Origin: Argopecten irradians
Lineage: Eukaryota > Mollusca > Bivalvia > Pectinida > Pectinidae
Length of the DNA: 64,000 nt
Reading direction: 5' to 3'
Assembly: GCF_041381155.1 (NCBI RefSeq)
Contig: NC_091135.1
Coordinates: 59,804,567-59,868,566, forward strand
Below, one piece after another: positions 1 to 12,200 of this stretch. The translations under genes were made by a program, and so were the position numbers. Within the stretch, counting starts at the first letter, position 1, and each line of letters opens with the position of its first letter. A model generated the notes under the pieces. That model searched no databases. It was not told the origin of the DNA and was given only the letters and a program-made list of their open reading frames with translations.

Positions 1-235
1 CTGTTACTTAAATGGGTAACTGTTACCCACATGCAGGGTTGTGCCCAACCTGGATATAGCTACCATATGACAGGTTAATGGGCACACTATGGGGGATGAT
101 TGTCCTACATTTGAGTAACAGTCCTACATTTGAATAATCATTTAGTTACTCAAATGCTGGATTCTGTGAAATGAAAAGTTACAATGTTTTTCTTGTGTTT
201 TAGCTATTGTAACAAGTCCTTTGTGTTATTTTCAG

Positions 236-366
236 TATGTTTGCGGCTACAAGTAAATCCACAGAATAAACATGACTTTACAGGAATTGGACCAGAAAGA
301 GCTTTTGCTGATTTCATTTTTGCCCATATTATTTTACATTTGGTTGTCATCAACTTCATCGGATAG
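236..366 (+). CDS. Possible terminal coding exon of a gene starting outside the window
   Basis: A T-rich tract ending in TTTTCAG (to 235) is followed by an open frame that ends at TAG (364-366). A good donor (GTAAGT at 376) follows ten bases after the stop, so a 3' UTR intron is possible, with an acceptor near 714. The peptide has a polar part ([17 protein letters not shown]) and then a hydrophobic tail ([17 protein letters not shown]), as in a membrane protein C-terminus. A second reading starts at ATG 274 in another frame and gives a 34-residue peptide with one hydrophobic segment. I do not recognise either. Confidence 0.3.
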
Positions 367-375
367 AAAACTCTG

Positions 376-2750
376 GTAAGTTAACTGCGTTACTTAATGC
401 ATTCTGTATTTCCATATTTTCATTGATACATCAACAAGCTACTCCAACAATGTTAAAGGTATAGCACGACGAGACACTTTTGATCATTATGTCGGCTCGA
501 TATTGTCCATCAGAAGTTTCTCAATATCAACGTCTTATATTTTTGGATTAATCAACAAGCTAATTATGACATAAAAAATTATAACTATCCCCAAGATCAG
601 ATAAATCAATAAGTACAACAAAGATACTATTTTTACTAAATATGCCGAATATATTTTTAAAGAAAAAATGATAGAAATATGAATTATATTTGTTTATTTC
701 CTTATCTTTTCAGAAATTGGTGATGGGGAAAAAAAAGACCAAGCAATGAGAGACAATGAATTGACTTGTTCAGATGCCTTGGAACATTTCAGATGTGTAT
801 ATTTTTCATCTAAAAATCCATGTGATCATTTATAATATAATGTCATGAGTGTATGTAGTAAGATTAAATGTTGTTAAAGTAAACTAAACATTCTGTATTT
901 CATGTGTTTTTTCCTAATGTGCAGAACGATGAATACAGTACTCTATCCAACCCAATAAGTACCCCTTTCCCTTTTCAAGGCCTCAATTTTATTGATCTCT
1001 GATTAAATGGAGACTGACAATATGAAAACCTAAGAATTCTTTAATTTATTTCTTTTGGAAATTGATTTATGACTTATATTAGGCAATAACTTTAAGGAAG
1101 ACTGTTCCAAATTTGGTTGTATTACAGCAATACCGCTTATTATTTAGCAAAACTTGTAAAGGTAAATAGTTTGAAGAAACTAAACTCTCTACCAAGAGAG
1201 CAATAAATATTATTATCAATCCCATATCGAAATCCCTTTACATAAATATGTTAAGTAAAAACATAGATTTAAAAAACAAAATCCTCTAAGAAAGCATTTC
1301 AACTTTTAGGTATCAAAGCAGTTCATGAATTCCAGTCATTCAGCATAACAATCTCTCGATATATCTTCACGGTATAAGATAATGTATGCAAAAGTTATAC
1401 AGCCACACCTTGATATCTTGAACTATTAGGTAAATTGACCCTTGGTGTTTCGGTTACTATATGATAAAATTCTTGTTACTTTCATTGTTTTCATGATTGC
1501 ATTGGAATCACATTTCTTCTCCTGACCTTTCAACAGGTCTACGTTGAAATAATGTATTAATCAACATAACTGTTTATATATGGATACACCGGTTACATAC
1601 ATCAGCTTGTGCGAGGATCAATGCCTTCAGGTAAACCTGGAAACCTAGGATTCCCAGTTATTTTACATATTCTATAACTATTTATATAGTATTAGGAGGT
1701 CAGGATAACAGAGTTTGGTTGTATAACTGACCTGCTGGCTATACAGCACCATTCAGAGTCTGTTTAAATTTCACACACATTTATTTCAATAGCATATGTC
1801 ATACATGAAGGTAATATTAGGAAATCTTGTCAATCAAAAAATCTTGTACATGTATACTATGATACCATATAATAGTATATTAAACATGTAGATTACTAAA
1901 AATGTTAATTGGAACTTCATCCAAAATAAATATTTTATAAAAGCATTTATAAAATATACAAATCATGTGAACAAGTAGGCAAAATTATAACCACGTTAAT
2001 AATAATATAAACATCAAATATCACATTGAAAAAATCTTAATACATTTAATGTAATAACCATGTGTAAATATTATAAACTATTATTAATAATTATTTCATT
2101 TTATGAAATCTCATGATACATACAATTCCTATTCTTTCTCTTTATAATGTACCGTATAAAATGTTGCAATATTAAGTGGAATCACATATTCCCTCATAGG
2201 CAGAGACCCATGGTTGATCACACTAAACTTATCACCAATCACCTGGTGATAAGTGTACTGTGGTGTACATGTACACTTTTTATAATATTTACTGGGATAC
2301 AGAGTGTATGGTCAAAGGGAGATAATTTACATTACCTACTTTCCACAGAGTGAGCCAAAGATAAAGAATTATACATCAATAAGCATTATTGTTTTGATAC
2401 ATGACGGATAATAGGACAGTTGTCTATATATTTATCATCTATGTTCTGTCTGCCTTCGAAGTTCATTTGGTATTTAGACAACTCCACACCTCTGTCTTCG
2501 AAGTTTGTTTGGTATTTAGACAACTCCAAACCTGTAAAGTAAGATAAAGCAAGCCTTAATAAAGTAAATGTATATGGACATCCTAATTTGTATAAGGAAT
2601 ATTTCTTTTAAATAAATAAACTTGATTGACCAATATTTCACCAATGGGAATCTAACCAAATTTAGTTGGTGTTATGAGCAGCTGAAATAATTTTCTTAAG
2701 CAAATCTAAAACATTGGACAAGTCAAAGACATATGTAGCTGTAGCAACAC
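376..2750. other. Intergenic, AT-rich, no gene seen
   Basis: No convincing coding exon. A possible 3' UTR exon of the upstream plus-strand gene starts near 715, and an AATAAA lies near 1,202. A short perfect stem (CTTATCACCA / TGGTGATAAG) sits at about 2,228-2,254, and a roughly 50-bp direct duplication containing CTTCGAAGTT lies at about 2,450-2,530. The segment near 933-990 resembles the CAGTATT...CAATAAG MITE end described at 31,899. Confidence 0.5.
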
Positions 2751-2886
2751 CAATCTGATTAAAACCAGATTTTCGATTACGCTCTGATACTCTACGTCAC
2801 TGGAGCGTAGAGTATTAGAGCGTAATTGAAGATCCAGTAGTGTAGAGTATTGGAGTGTAATTGAAGATTTGGTTTTAATCTGATTG
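2751..2886. repeat. Imperfect palindrome (fold-back)
   Basis: The left end CAATCTGATTAAAACC and the right end GGTTTTAATCTGATTG are near-perfect inverted repeats, and the inner parts (TACTCTACG and variants of GTAGAGTATT) also pair. It lies just downstream of the stop codon of the large minus-strand gene, so it could fold in that 3' UTR. Minus-strand ATTAAA within the right arm could act as a weak polyadenylation signal. Confidence 0.6.
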
Positions 2887-2989
2887 TAACAACACTTTGT
2901 TATGTGATTAAGCAAATCTAATTCATTATACTTTAACAAGTCAAAACATTATGTTGTCAGCTGTAGCAACACTTAGTTATGATCATGTT

Positions 2990-3270
2990 TTACCTTCTGT
3001 TTGAACTGCGACTGTGTTGATATCTGTTGCCATGGTGAAGATCATGATGACACTGATCCTGATGGTCAGTAAACAAGTATATCATCTCAGTACTCTGGTA
3101 TGCTGTAATAGCATCTGTGTTAGCACCAAGACCACAAATATTGGATGGTATGGTGTCTTCCTGACAAGAACCAGATGAGAATTTGTGCCGAATTCCTCCC
3201 GCCAAAGTACCTGGCTGTGTTAGAGAGAGTCCTTTGTTGCACTGAAGCTCGCGATCGGGGAACAGAAATT
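2990..3270 (-). CDS. Exon 27, probable last coding exon
   Basis: Acceptor TTTTTCAG precedes 3270. The frame continues the split codon of exon 26 (C+AA = Gln) and runs QFLFPDRELQCNKG... to TAA at 2990-2992. The tail is His/Arg/Ser-rich (DLHHGNRYQHSRSSNRR). The stop overlaps a possible donor (AG|GTAAAA), so another isoform could splice onward, but its phase would differ from the gene's usual phase 1. Confidence 0.6.
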
Positions 3271-6200
3271 CTGAAAAACAAAATAATTTTGAAAATTTTC
3301 ATAATTAGGTAGTCAAAACATACTTAGATGTAAGACTTATATAAGTAATCCAAATGATTATGATATTACAATATATATTAAGTTCCAATAATGACAGGAG
3401 GCCAACATGGCCAGACTATCACAAACCTAACATGTTAAAGCAAACCCCAGCAATGTCATATTGGAGTATGGGTGAAGTGCTTATCTCCTAAAATTCAACC
3501 ACATTCCTATAGAAATGGGAAGGATTTCCAACTATTTTGAAGAAGTAATTGTCTTTAATAATTTGCAATTTAAATGATATTTTAAATTTTGTGTCCCATA
3601 ACTCCCACTCCTTGGGTCTTGGCCCTTTATTTGTTTATACAAAATTTATTCCTTTTCAGTCAAGAATGCTACAGATTAAATAAGAACCAAATCATTTAAT
3701 TCCTACAGAAGAATTTGCAAAATTCCCCCTATTAGGCCCCGTCCCTTTGCCCCCTTTGGGGCTCAAAACCATTGGTTTATACAAAATTGACTCCCTTTCA
3801 TATACAGATGCTGCAGATAAAATATAAACCAAAGCCTTTTATCAAAGAATTTGCAAAATTCCCCAATTGAACTTAACCCAAAAGGCCCTTGTTGCACACT
3901 GGTAAATGTTTTAGCTGGGCTGTCGCATCAAAGCTGGGCACTCGTTTTTCAAACTCGGGGCTGTACACAAAAATGACGGCGAAAGCAACGCTGAGTAAAA
4001 GAAATGCCCTATGTCTAAGAGATGCATACATTTACCGATGTAAATACCTATTGCTTTTTGTAAACCTGACCAAAATATTATAAACATGCCTAGTAGAGCC
4101 TCTAGGAAGCAAACACCCCCATATTTGTTTGTTTGGACACCAATACAAGATTTATGGACACGAATATATGCATTGACACGTCGGACACTCCGTAAAAGCA
4201 TTCTCGACTTCAGCAAATGTATGCATCTCTTCACATAGGGCATTTCCATTTTTGTGTACAGCCCCGAGTGTGAAAAACGAGTGCCCGGATTTGATGCGGC
4301 AGCCTAAGCTAAAACATTTACCAGTGAATGTTAAATTGGGCCATGGCCAGGGTTTATACTAATTTGGTTCCCTTACCCTCCATGATGCTTTACATCTAAT
4401 TTGGTATCAAAAATGAAAACTGGTTTTACACAAAAATGTTCAATATATGTAGAAAAACAGTTCACTGTCAACTTCACTGGATCAAGCTAATTAAAGAGAT
4501 TATAGCTTCCTAATGGATACTTTTGATATACTGTAGTGTCTGGAGCACTAAAAGACATTATCGTACCATCAATAATCACAATGCTGATGTTGCTACAAAT
4601 TTGAATTTTAAACCTCTGTGAAATTATTTCAGCTACAATATCACCATACTACTGTACTTACGTTCTAGTTCTGGAGACAGACATCCTTGAGTACAACAAT
4701 TGACATTATTGTTAGTCTCGTCCAGATCAATACAGGAGAGGTCGGAATCTTCGTCTGACAGAATGTCTGGGCTCACTATTGGTGAATGCATCACAGTTTT
4801 TGCTGGTGCTGAACACCTGCAGTCAGATGATATTGGTTGTGCCGTTTTAGATTTGTCTGCTTTTGATTTTGGCTTCTTCATTTTTGTTTTGATGTTTGAA
4901 AAGAATTTTGTGGCGGCCTTCTTCAATTTTTCCACATGGTTTTTAGCTCACCTGGCCGAAGGGCCGGTGAGCTTATGTCATGGCGCGGCGTCCGTCGTCC
5001 GTCGTCGTCCGTCGTCCGTCGTCCGTCCGTCCGTCCGTCCGTCGTCCGTCAACATTTCCTATAAATCGCTACTTGTCCTAGAGTTCTGCATGGATTGTAA
5101 CCAAATTTGGCCACAAACATCCTTGGGGGGGGAGGGGGAACAGAACTTGTATAAATTTTGGCTCTGACCCCCCAGGGGCAGGAGGGGCGGGGCCCAATAG
5201 GGGAAATAGAGGTAAATCCTTTAAATCGCTACTTGTCCTAGAGTTTGGCATGGATTGTAACCAAAATCGGCCACAAAACATCCTTGGGGGAAGGGGAACA
5301 GAACTTGTATAAATTTTGGCTCTGATCCCCCAGGGGCAGGAGGGGCGGGGCCCAATAGGGGAAATAGAGGTAAATCCTTTAAATCGCTACTAGTCATAGA
5401 GTTCTGCATGGATTGTAACCAAAATATCTTGGCCACAAACATCCTTGGGGGAAGGGGAACAGAACTTGTATAAATTTTGGCTCTGACCCCCCAGGGGCAG
5501 GAGGGGCGGGGCCCAATAGGGGATATAGAGGTAAATCCTTTAAATTGCTACTAGTCCTAGAGTTTGGCATGGATTGTAACCAAAATCAGCCACAAACATC
5601 CTTGGGGGAAGGGGAACAGAACTTGTATAAATTTTGGCTCTGATCCCCCAGGGGCAGGAGGGGCGGGGCCCAATAGGGGAAATAGAGGTAAATCCTTTAA
5701 ATCGCTACTAGTCATAGAGTTGTGAATGGAATGTACCCAAATTTGGCCAAGGGGAAATAGAGGTAAATCCTTTAAATCGCTACTTGTCCTAGAGTTTGGC
5801 ATGGAATGTAACCAAAATCAGCCACAAACATTGTTTTTAGCCTTGGCATTTGCAGCAAGGCTTGCTTCCTCGAGTCATCACTTACATCTGAATCAGTGTT
5901 ATTCCCACGTGATGGTTTAGTGGACAACTTTACATTGAGTGGTCCCAAACTGCCACCTTGTAAGAATGATGATGCTGTGAATATATCTATCTTGCCCTTT
6001 CTTGTACACGGTTCTATTTTCCCTGCTAATTTACTCCCAGTATTGTTTGTTTTGGTAGTACTTTTTGTTGCTGCTGGTGTTGCTAATTCTTCAGAATCTA
6101 CATCTGAAACCAATCCATGGGGTGATTCATGGTCTGATCCCAGGATAAAACTACTCTTTGTTCTCTGAATGGGTCTGTGTACTTTTGGCAGCCTATCAGT

Positions 6201-9200
6201 AGCTGTTGCCGTTCTGTCAGGATGTGAATCATAGTCTGGCAGGGTTTTCACTGCTACATTTGCTTTATCAAGGTCAATGCAAGATATATCCGAGTCTTCA
6301 TTGGATGTTGTTCCAGGAGAGAATGCTCTAACAATTGTTTCAAATTCAGTATTACCAGAGTTTTCTACTGGTGGTGATCTCCTGCTCTTTGTTGATTGGT
6401 GTGGAACGGTAGTACAAACACCTTTCTTAGACTTTGTACTTCCTTCATGTTTTTGTTTTGTTGGTGTAGGTTTTGATTCTACAACTTTGAATTCAGCCTC
6501 TTCCAAATCGATATAGGATATGTCTGAATCTGTGTCAGATCTGCTGGATGGAGACATCTTGTTGACTGCTATCTCACGTTTCATAGTTGATGATCTAGAT
6601 TTATCAGTCTTCTGTAAATTGTTGGGGTCCACAAATTTTGTAGTCGAGCTATCAGAAGCTTGAGTTTTTCCTTCATATTTTTGTGTTTTTGTTGTAGATT
6701 TGGACCCGAGTACAGATTTTATTTCAGCCTTCTCTATATCTATACAGGAGATGTCTGAATCTGTATCAGATCTGCTGGGTGCAGACACTTTCTTTGCTCC
6801 ATCCTTCATATGTGTGCCCAGTGGCTGTAACCTCCTGGATTCTACTGGCCTTGGTTGACTACTGGCAGCAGCAACAAAACCTTTTCTACTGATGACACAT
6901 AACTTCATGTCTTTGTCCCGTTGGTTTTCTTGTGTTGGTTTGCTATCTATCGTAACTGCAGTGTCCTCCAATTCAATGTAGGAAAGTTCAGAATCTGGAT
7001 CAGACTGAATCTCTTTTAAAAGTTCAATCTTTATACTATGCATACCTCTGTCTTCTATCCTCTCATCCTTGGTAAGTTTCTTTGAAGCAGTTGTAACATT
7101 TGATGAGGCCTGTCCACTCCTATCTGTTGCTTCACTATCAGACACTGTGAGGTCAGATGAGGATGGCATGCCGTGGTAACCTTCTATAGCACCAGGGAAG
7201 GACATCTCACATTTCTTTGCAGAGCCTAACTTGGGAAACAAAGACTTTCTATCTTTATCATTTTCTCCTCCGGAAGCACAACTGGACTTGATTTTACTTG
7301 ATTTGGATTTCTGCTTTGAAGTGGATGCCATTGGTGTAGCTGTTGGTAGGCCATCTTTCTGTTTTCTCCTAACGTCTCCCTTCTTCAACGTTTTTCTGAT
7401 ATTTCCTAAGAAAGACCTCTCCTTCTTTTTCTCTGCTTCTTCTATATTACCTGACACACTCCTTGTTACATTTCCTTGCGTGATTTTTGGGATGTGTGAA
7501 GTATCCTCAGATTTTGATGAGATGATCTGTTTCCCATTTGTAAGTCCTACTTCTGATTGGTTCAGCACATGAGTCTGATGAGGACTGTCACCAGTCATGC
7601 ATGTTTGTTTCTGATGTTTACTAGCTTTTGAAGATGCTGCGTGACGGGTACTTGAAACTTTTCCTTCCAAGAGAATGCAGGAAATGTCCGAGTCAGGGTC
7701 TCCTTTATCCTTCTGTTTTACACTGTCACCATGACATGGAGAACTGCTACCAACCATACCTGTGTCAAGATAAAAGTCCAAAATTGAACAGCAAGAATGA
7801 TTAGCCGAGCAATAGAAATGAAATATCAATTTGTAGATAATTTCACTATAATTTGAAGCGATTGAGTTAATAAATACAATGATTTTCAATAACATATCAC
7901 ATTATAGCAATGAAACAGCTTTTTGTTAATCATTTATAAAAGGTACAGGACACCCATTTGCACCTGCAAAAAAAAATAGGGTCTGTCAAACCACAATCAC
8001 TTTTAAAGTGCACGCTAACAAGTAGAGGGAGGAGGTTGCTCTCACTTCATATAAATTAAGATATTTATGGACAAACTTCCAGAGTCCTAGAAAAGAATGA
8101 TCATTTTAGAATTAGAGAAAACACATAAAATGGAATATTTTGGTACCTTTGATTTGACATTGATCGTGGTCTCCATCATCAGCTAAATCTATACAGGAAA
8201 GATCATTGTCAGTATCTGAAGCCAATGTTATGGGTGAACTCTCCTTCTTGACTAGATCATTTTTGGAGAAAACTTTCTTGGGAAAAGCATCTTCACTTGA
8301 AGAGTCGTCACAAACGAATGCTGCAAAAACAAGATAATTGCATAAACTGTTGGTGTTATTTTTGGTAAAAGCAAAAGCAGACCAAATCAGTACTATGAAT
8401 CATAAACCTCCTGGGACAACTTCCAGTGTAAAATCAATCATCTTGTAAGTAAGGTACCTTGTACTCTGGTCCCAATCCTGAAGCTGTTGTCATCACTGGA
8501 AACTGGTTTGGAGGCCTGTAATGCTATTTTCCCACTATTTAGGGGTTTTGTAGGAACTTTTGCCTGGACAGGTTTCTTTCCTTTGGTTTTAACAAGATCC
8601 TTATTGGTAGAGTTTGTGCGTATCAATCCACCATTTGTTCCTTGAAGATAAATAAACATACACCACATGATGACAAGAGTTTTGGAAATTGATGGCAGAA
8701 ATCCTATAGAGCTATTATTGTCAGAGTGAAACAGTACCTAATAAACATGGCTGTTTGCTACTTTATGAATTTACAGAACACAGATAACTAATTGCTGTCG
8801 GTTTAAAGTAATATTCTGGCAGCTGTGGCTTGTCATTACCACATTTGTCTTCAATAAACCCTTACTAAAATATAAATTTACAATTGAGATATTGACAAAG
8901 CCATCCTATTCAATTTTATTTGAAAAGTTGTCAATCAATCATGTTTTTTAAACTACTAAATGTTTAAAATTCCTCTAATGACTGATATAAATACTGATAG
9001 CAACATTAAATACCTTGTGGTCTACACAGCCTTTTGTCACCTAGATCCAGACATGAAATGCTGTCAGAATCCGAGTCTGTTTTAGCCAGACTGTTGGCCT
9101 TTGACCTCAGAGGTTCTGTCTTTTTTCTAGTCACAGTGATACTGGGGATTTTCGGGTCATCACTTGATGATCCATCATAGACAAAAGCTGGAATTTACAA

Positions 9201-12200
9201 ATTAACGAATTTTGGATGTATTAATGATTGATACAAACCAAAATAATAAACTGTAAACACTGAATCAATATACTTAACTATTTTCATATCAGAAGGTCCC
9301 AGAATTATATCTTTTTTTCCACAAGAAAATGTTAAACTCCTACATAAGCCACATACACTCTTTAGGTTAAAGTTGGAATTAACTCTGTAACCAGATATAG
9401 GAGAATGTAGTGCTATGACACTCTCTGAACATTGTCTTTCTACTTTATATTTCTGAACTCTGACAGTGTATCCTTGCCACATAATCTATTACTCCAGCTC
9501 AAGAGACTAATGTTGTTACCTTTGACTTTGGTCCCATTCTCGGAGCTGTTGTCACTACTGGAGCTGTTGTCACTAATGGAGCTGTTGTCAGTACTGGAAC
9601 CAGATCGTGAGGCTGCTGCCAACACAGAGGCAGGCTTTGGCTTTTCAGTGTTTAACTTTTTGTCTGTTAGCTTCTCTTTTGCAGATTTCTTGTCTATGTT
9701 TTTGACAGGATCCTTGCTTAAATCACCATCAGCACATCCTTTAACATACATGTATGAACACCAATATGTATATTGTATAGTTTTATATCTAACTGGAGAG
9801 TAATGAATGGTTGATTATAAGGAACAGTTGTACAAGTCCAACAATTCGTTAAAATCTTTTTTTGAACCCAGTATATTTTATAAAAAGAGGCCCATGGACC
9901 TTTACGGCCAACTGACTACCTTGACAATAGTCGTGTAGGAAATTGATTAGATATGGTGTCATGGTAGCCATCTTCAATTTTGGGATCAACCAGAGATGTA
10001 ACAACACTTTGTCAAGATCATATCAGGATCATTTAAGGCAAGTTTCAGCCAAATCGCACTGGTAGATCAGATAACCTAAAAATAATTTATGTCGCTGTTA
10101 TTTTGTAATGTTTGGCTTTCACTTTCATACCTAGTGTGTTAGGTGTTTTCTGGCTGTTGTCACCCCACTCCAGACAAGAAATGTCATCCGATTCAGATTC
10201 CGACAGCTCAATGACTGGTGCAACTTTACTCTTAGTCTCTGCAGAGACTGTCTTTTTCCTATTTCCAGTTTTACTAGGGATAGTTTTACTAAGGACTTTT
10301 TGAGGTGGGTAATCATCACTCGAAGAACTATCGTATGTAAAAGCTAAAAACAAAAGAAAAATGTAAATACAGATGAGTGAGGCTTCTTTTCTGAAGCAAT
10401 ACTTTTTCATTGCACTTGCACATACATGTGTATATGTATTTGAAAAACACCTCACAGCTTCAATCTTACAGGCTGTGAAAGTATTATCCCTTATTCTTTA
10501 ATCATATACATGTATTACCTTGTACCCTGGTCCCATTCCTGAAGCTATTGTCACTACTGGATTCTGATTTGGTAGCTAGTGGTGCCATGGAAAACTTGGA
10601 TTTGCCATTTTTCGATGACCTTGTAGAGTTGCCAAGAGTCACAGATGTACTGGTGATTTTCTGAGGCTTGTTATCATCGCTGGAGGACCCATCATATACA
10701 AAAGCTGTAAACATAAGCAAAACGGGACTCTATGAAATGTTGGCAGTTCATATCACAGAAAAGAAAATCACCTGAAACCTATCTATGAAACAAGCATTTA
10801 ACTTTGGAGCCAAATTTTCTGTTTGAAATGGAAAATAATTACATACCTTATATTAATTGTACTTGTAAATGTTCCCTTAAATTTGTCCTGTATTTGAACT
10901 AGAAACTTTGACATTACTACAGACTATAACCTTGTACTCTGGTCCCATTCCTGGAGCTATTGTCACCACTGGAATCTGATTTGGCAGCTGCTGGCGCCAT
11001 GGAATTCTTGGATTTGTCACGTTTTGATGACTCTGTAGAGATATTCCCATAGGCAGATTTTCTAGAGTCTTCTTTTTTAACAGAAACATTATCTGAGGAG
11101 CTCAGCTTCTTTACCATTTCTGTGAAGTAAATATTCAATGCATCTCAATCTTATGATCAGATGTTACAGACTATTTCAATGTACAAAAAACCTAAGAATG
11201 AACAATTTATATACAACAAATAATGGGAATTACCAGTAAACAAATTTCATTAAAAGCAGAAACTGTAAATATCCTTGTACCTTCTGATTTATACTGTTTC
11301 TGACTACTCAGATCTAGACAGGAGATGTCAGACTCCATGTCAGATAATCCCACTGTATCTTTGTTGTTGGCTTTTGCCTGAGGAAGAGCTGTCAGTTTTC
11401 CAGGAGCCACAGATTTACTGGTGATTTTCTGAGGCATGTTATCATCACTGGAGGACCCGTCATACACAATAGCTGGAATAGTGAAAAAGTATTATAAAAT
11501 GTTGGTATATCACAGAAAAAACCCCCAACCTAAAACCTATATCTGAACTTTGGAGCCACATTTTCTTTTTGAAACAAAAAACTATTACATATATGTACAG
11601 TGTATCTTGTATTTGAACAAAAAAGTATTACATTGTATTTGAACAAAAAAGTATTATATTGTATTTGAACAAAAAAGTATTATATTGTATTTGAACTAGA
11701 AAGTATTCCCTTGTTCTTTGTCTTCTACTTTGAACTAGAAACTTTGAACTTGTATTTGAAATGACTATAAACTATTACCTTGTACTCTGGTCCCATTCCT
11801 GGAGCTATTGTCACCACTGGAATCTGACCTGGCAGCTGCTGACACCATGGAATTCTTGGATTTGTCACGTTTTGTTGGCTTTGTAGAGACTTTCCCAACA
11901 GATTTGCTTGAGTCTTCTACTTTGACTGAACCATTATCTGAGGGGCTCACCTTCTTTATCGATTCTGTGAAATACATCACATGAGACATCATTTAATAGA
12001 TACCATAATGTACGCATCAAGCTTTATACAAATTTCAATTTAATGAAGGCATGCAATAATTAAGATTCTAAAAATAAGTTTCCATATTTTTTACTGAAGT
12101 GCTTACTTTGTTGTTTATGCTGATTCTGACCTTCACCACCTAAATCCAGACAAGAAATGTTGTCAGACTCGGAGTCAGATACTCTAGCCTTTCTGGTGCC

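Noticed and set aside
3889..4249. 64- and 112-codon frames on both strands
   Set aside because: They lie in the palindromic MITE and mirror each other.
5078..5802. Minus-strand frames with SSDLKDLPLFPLLGPAPPAP repeats, also at 38-41 kb
   Set aside because: They are translations of the 157-bp units of the pearl-like elements.
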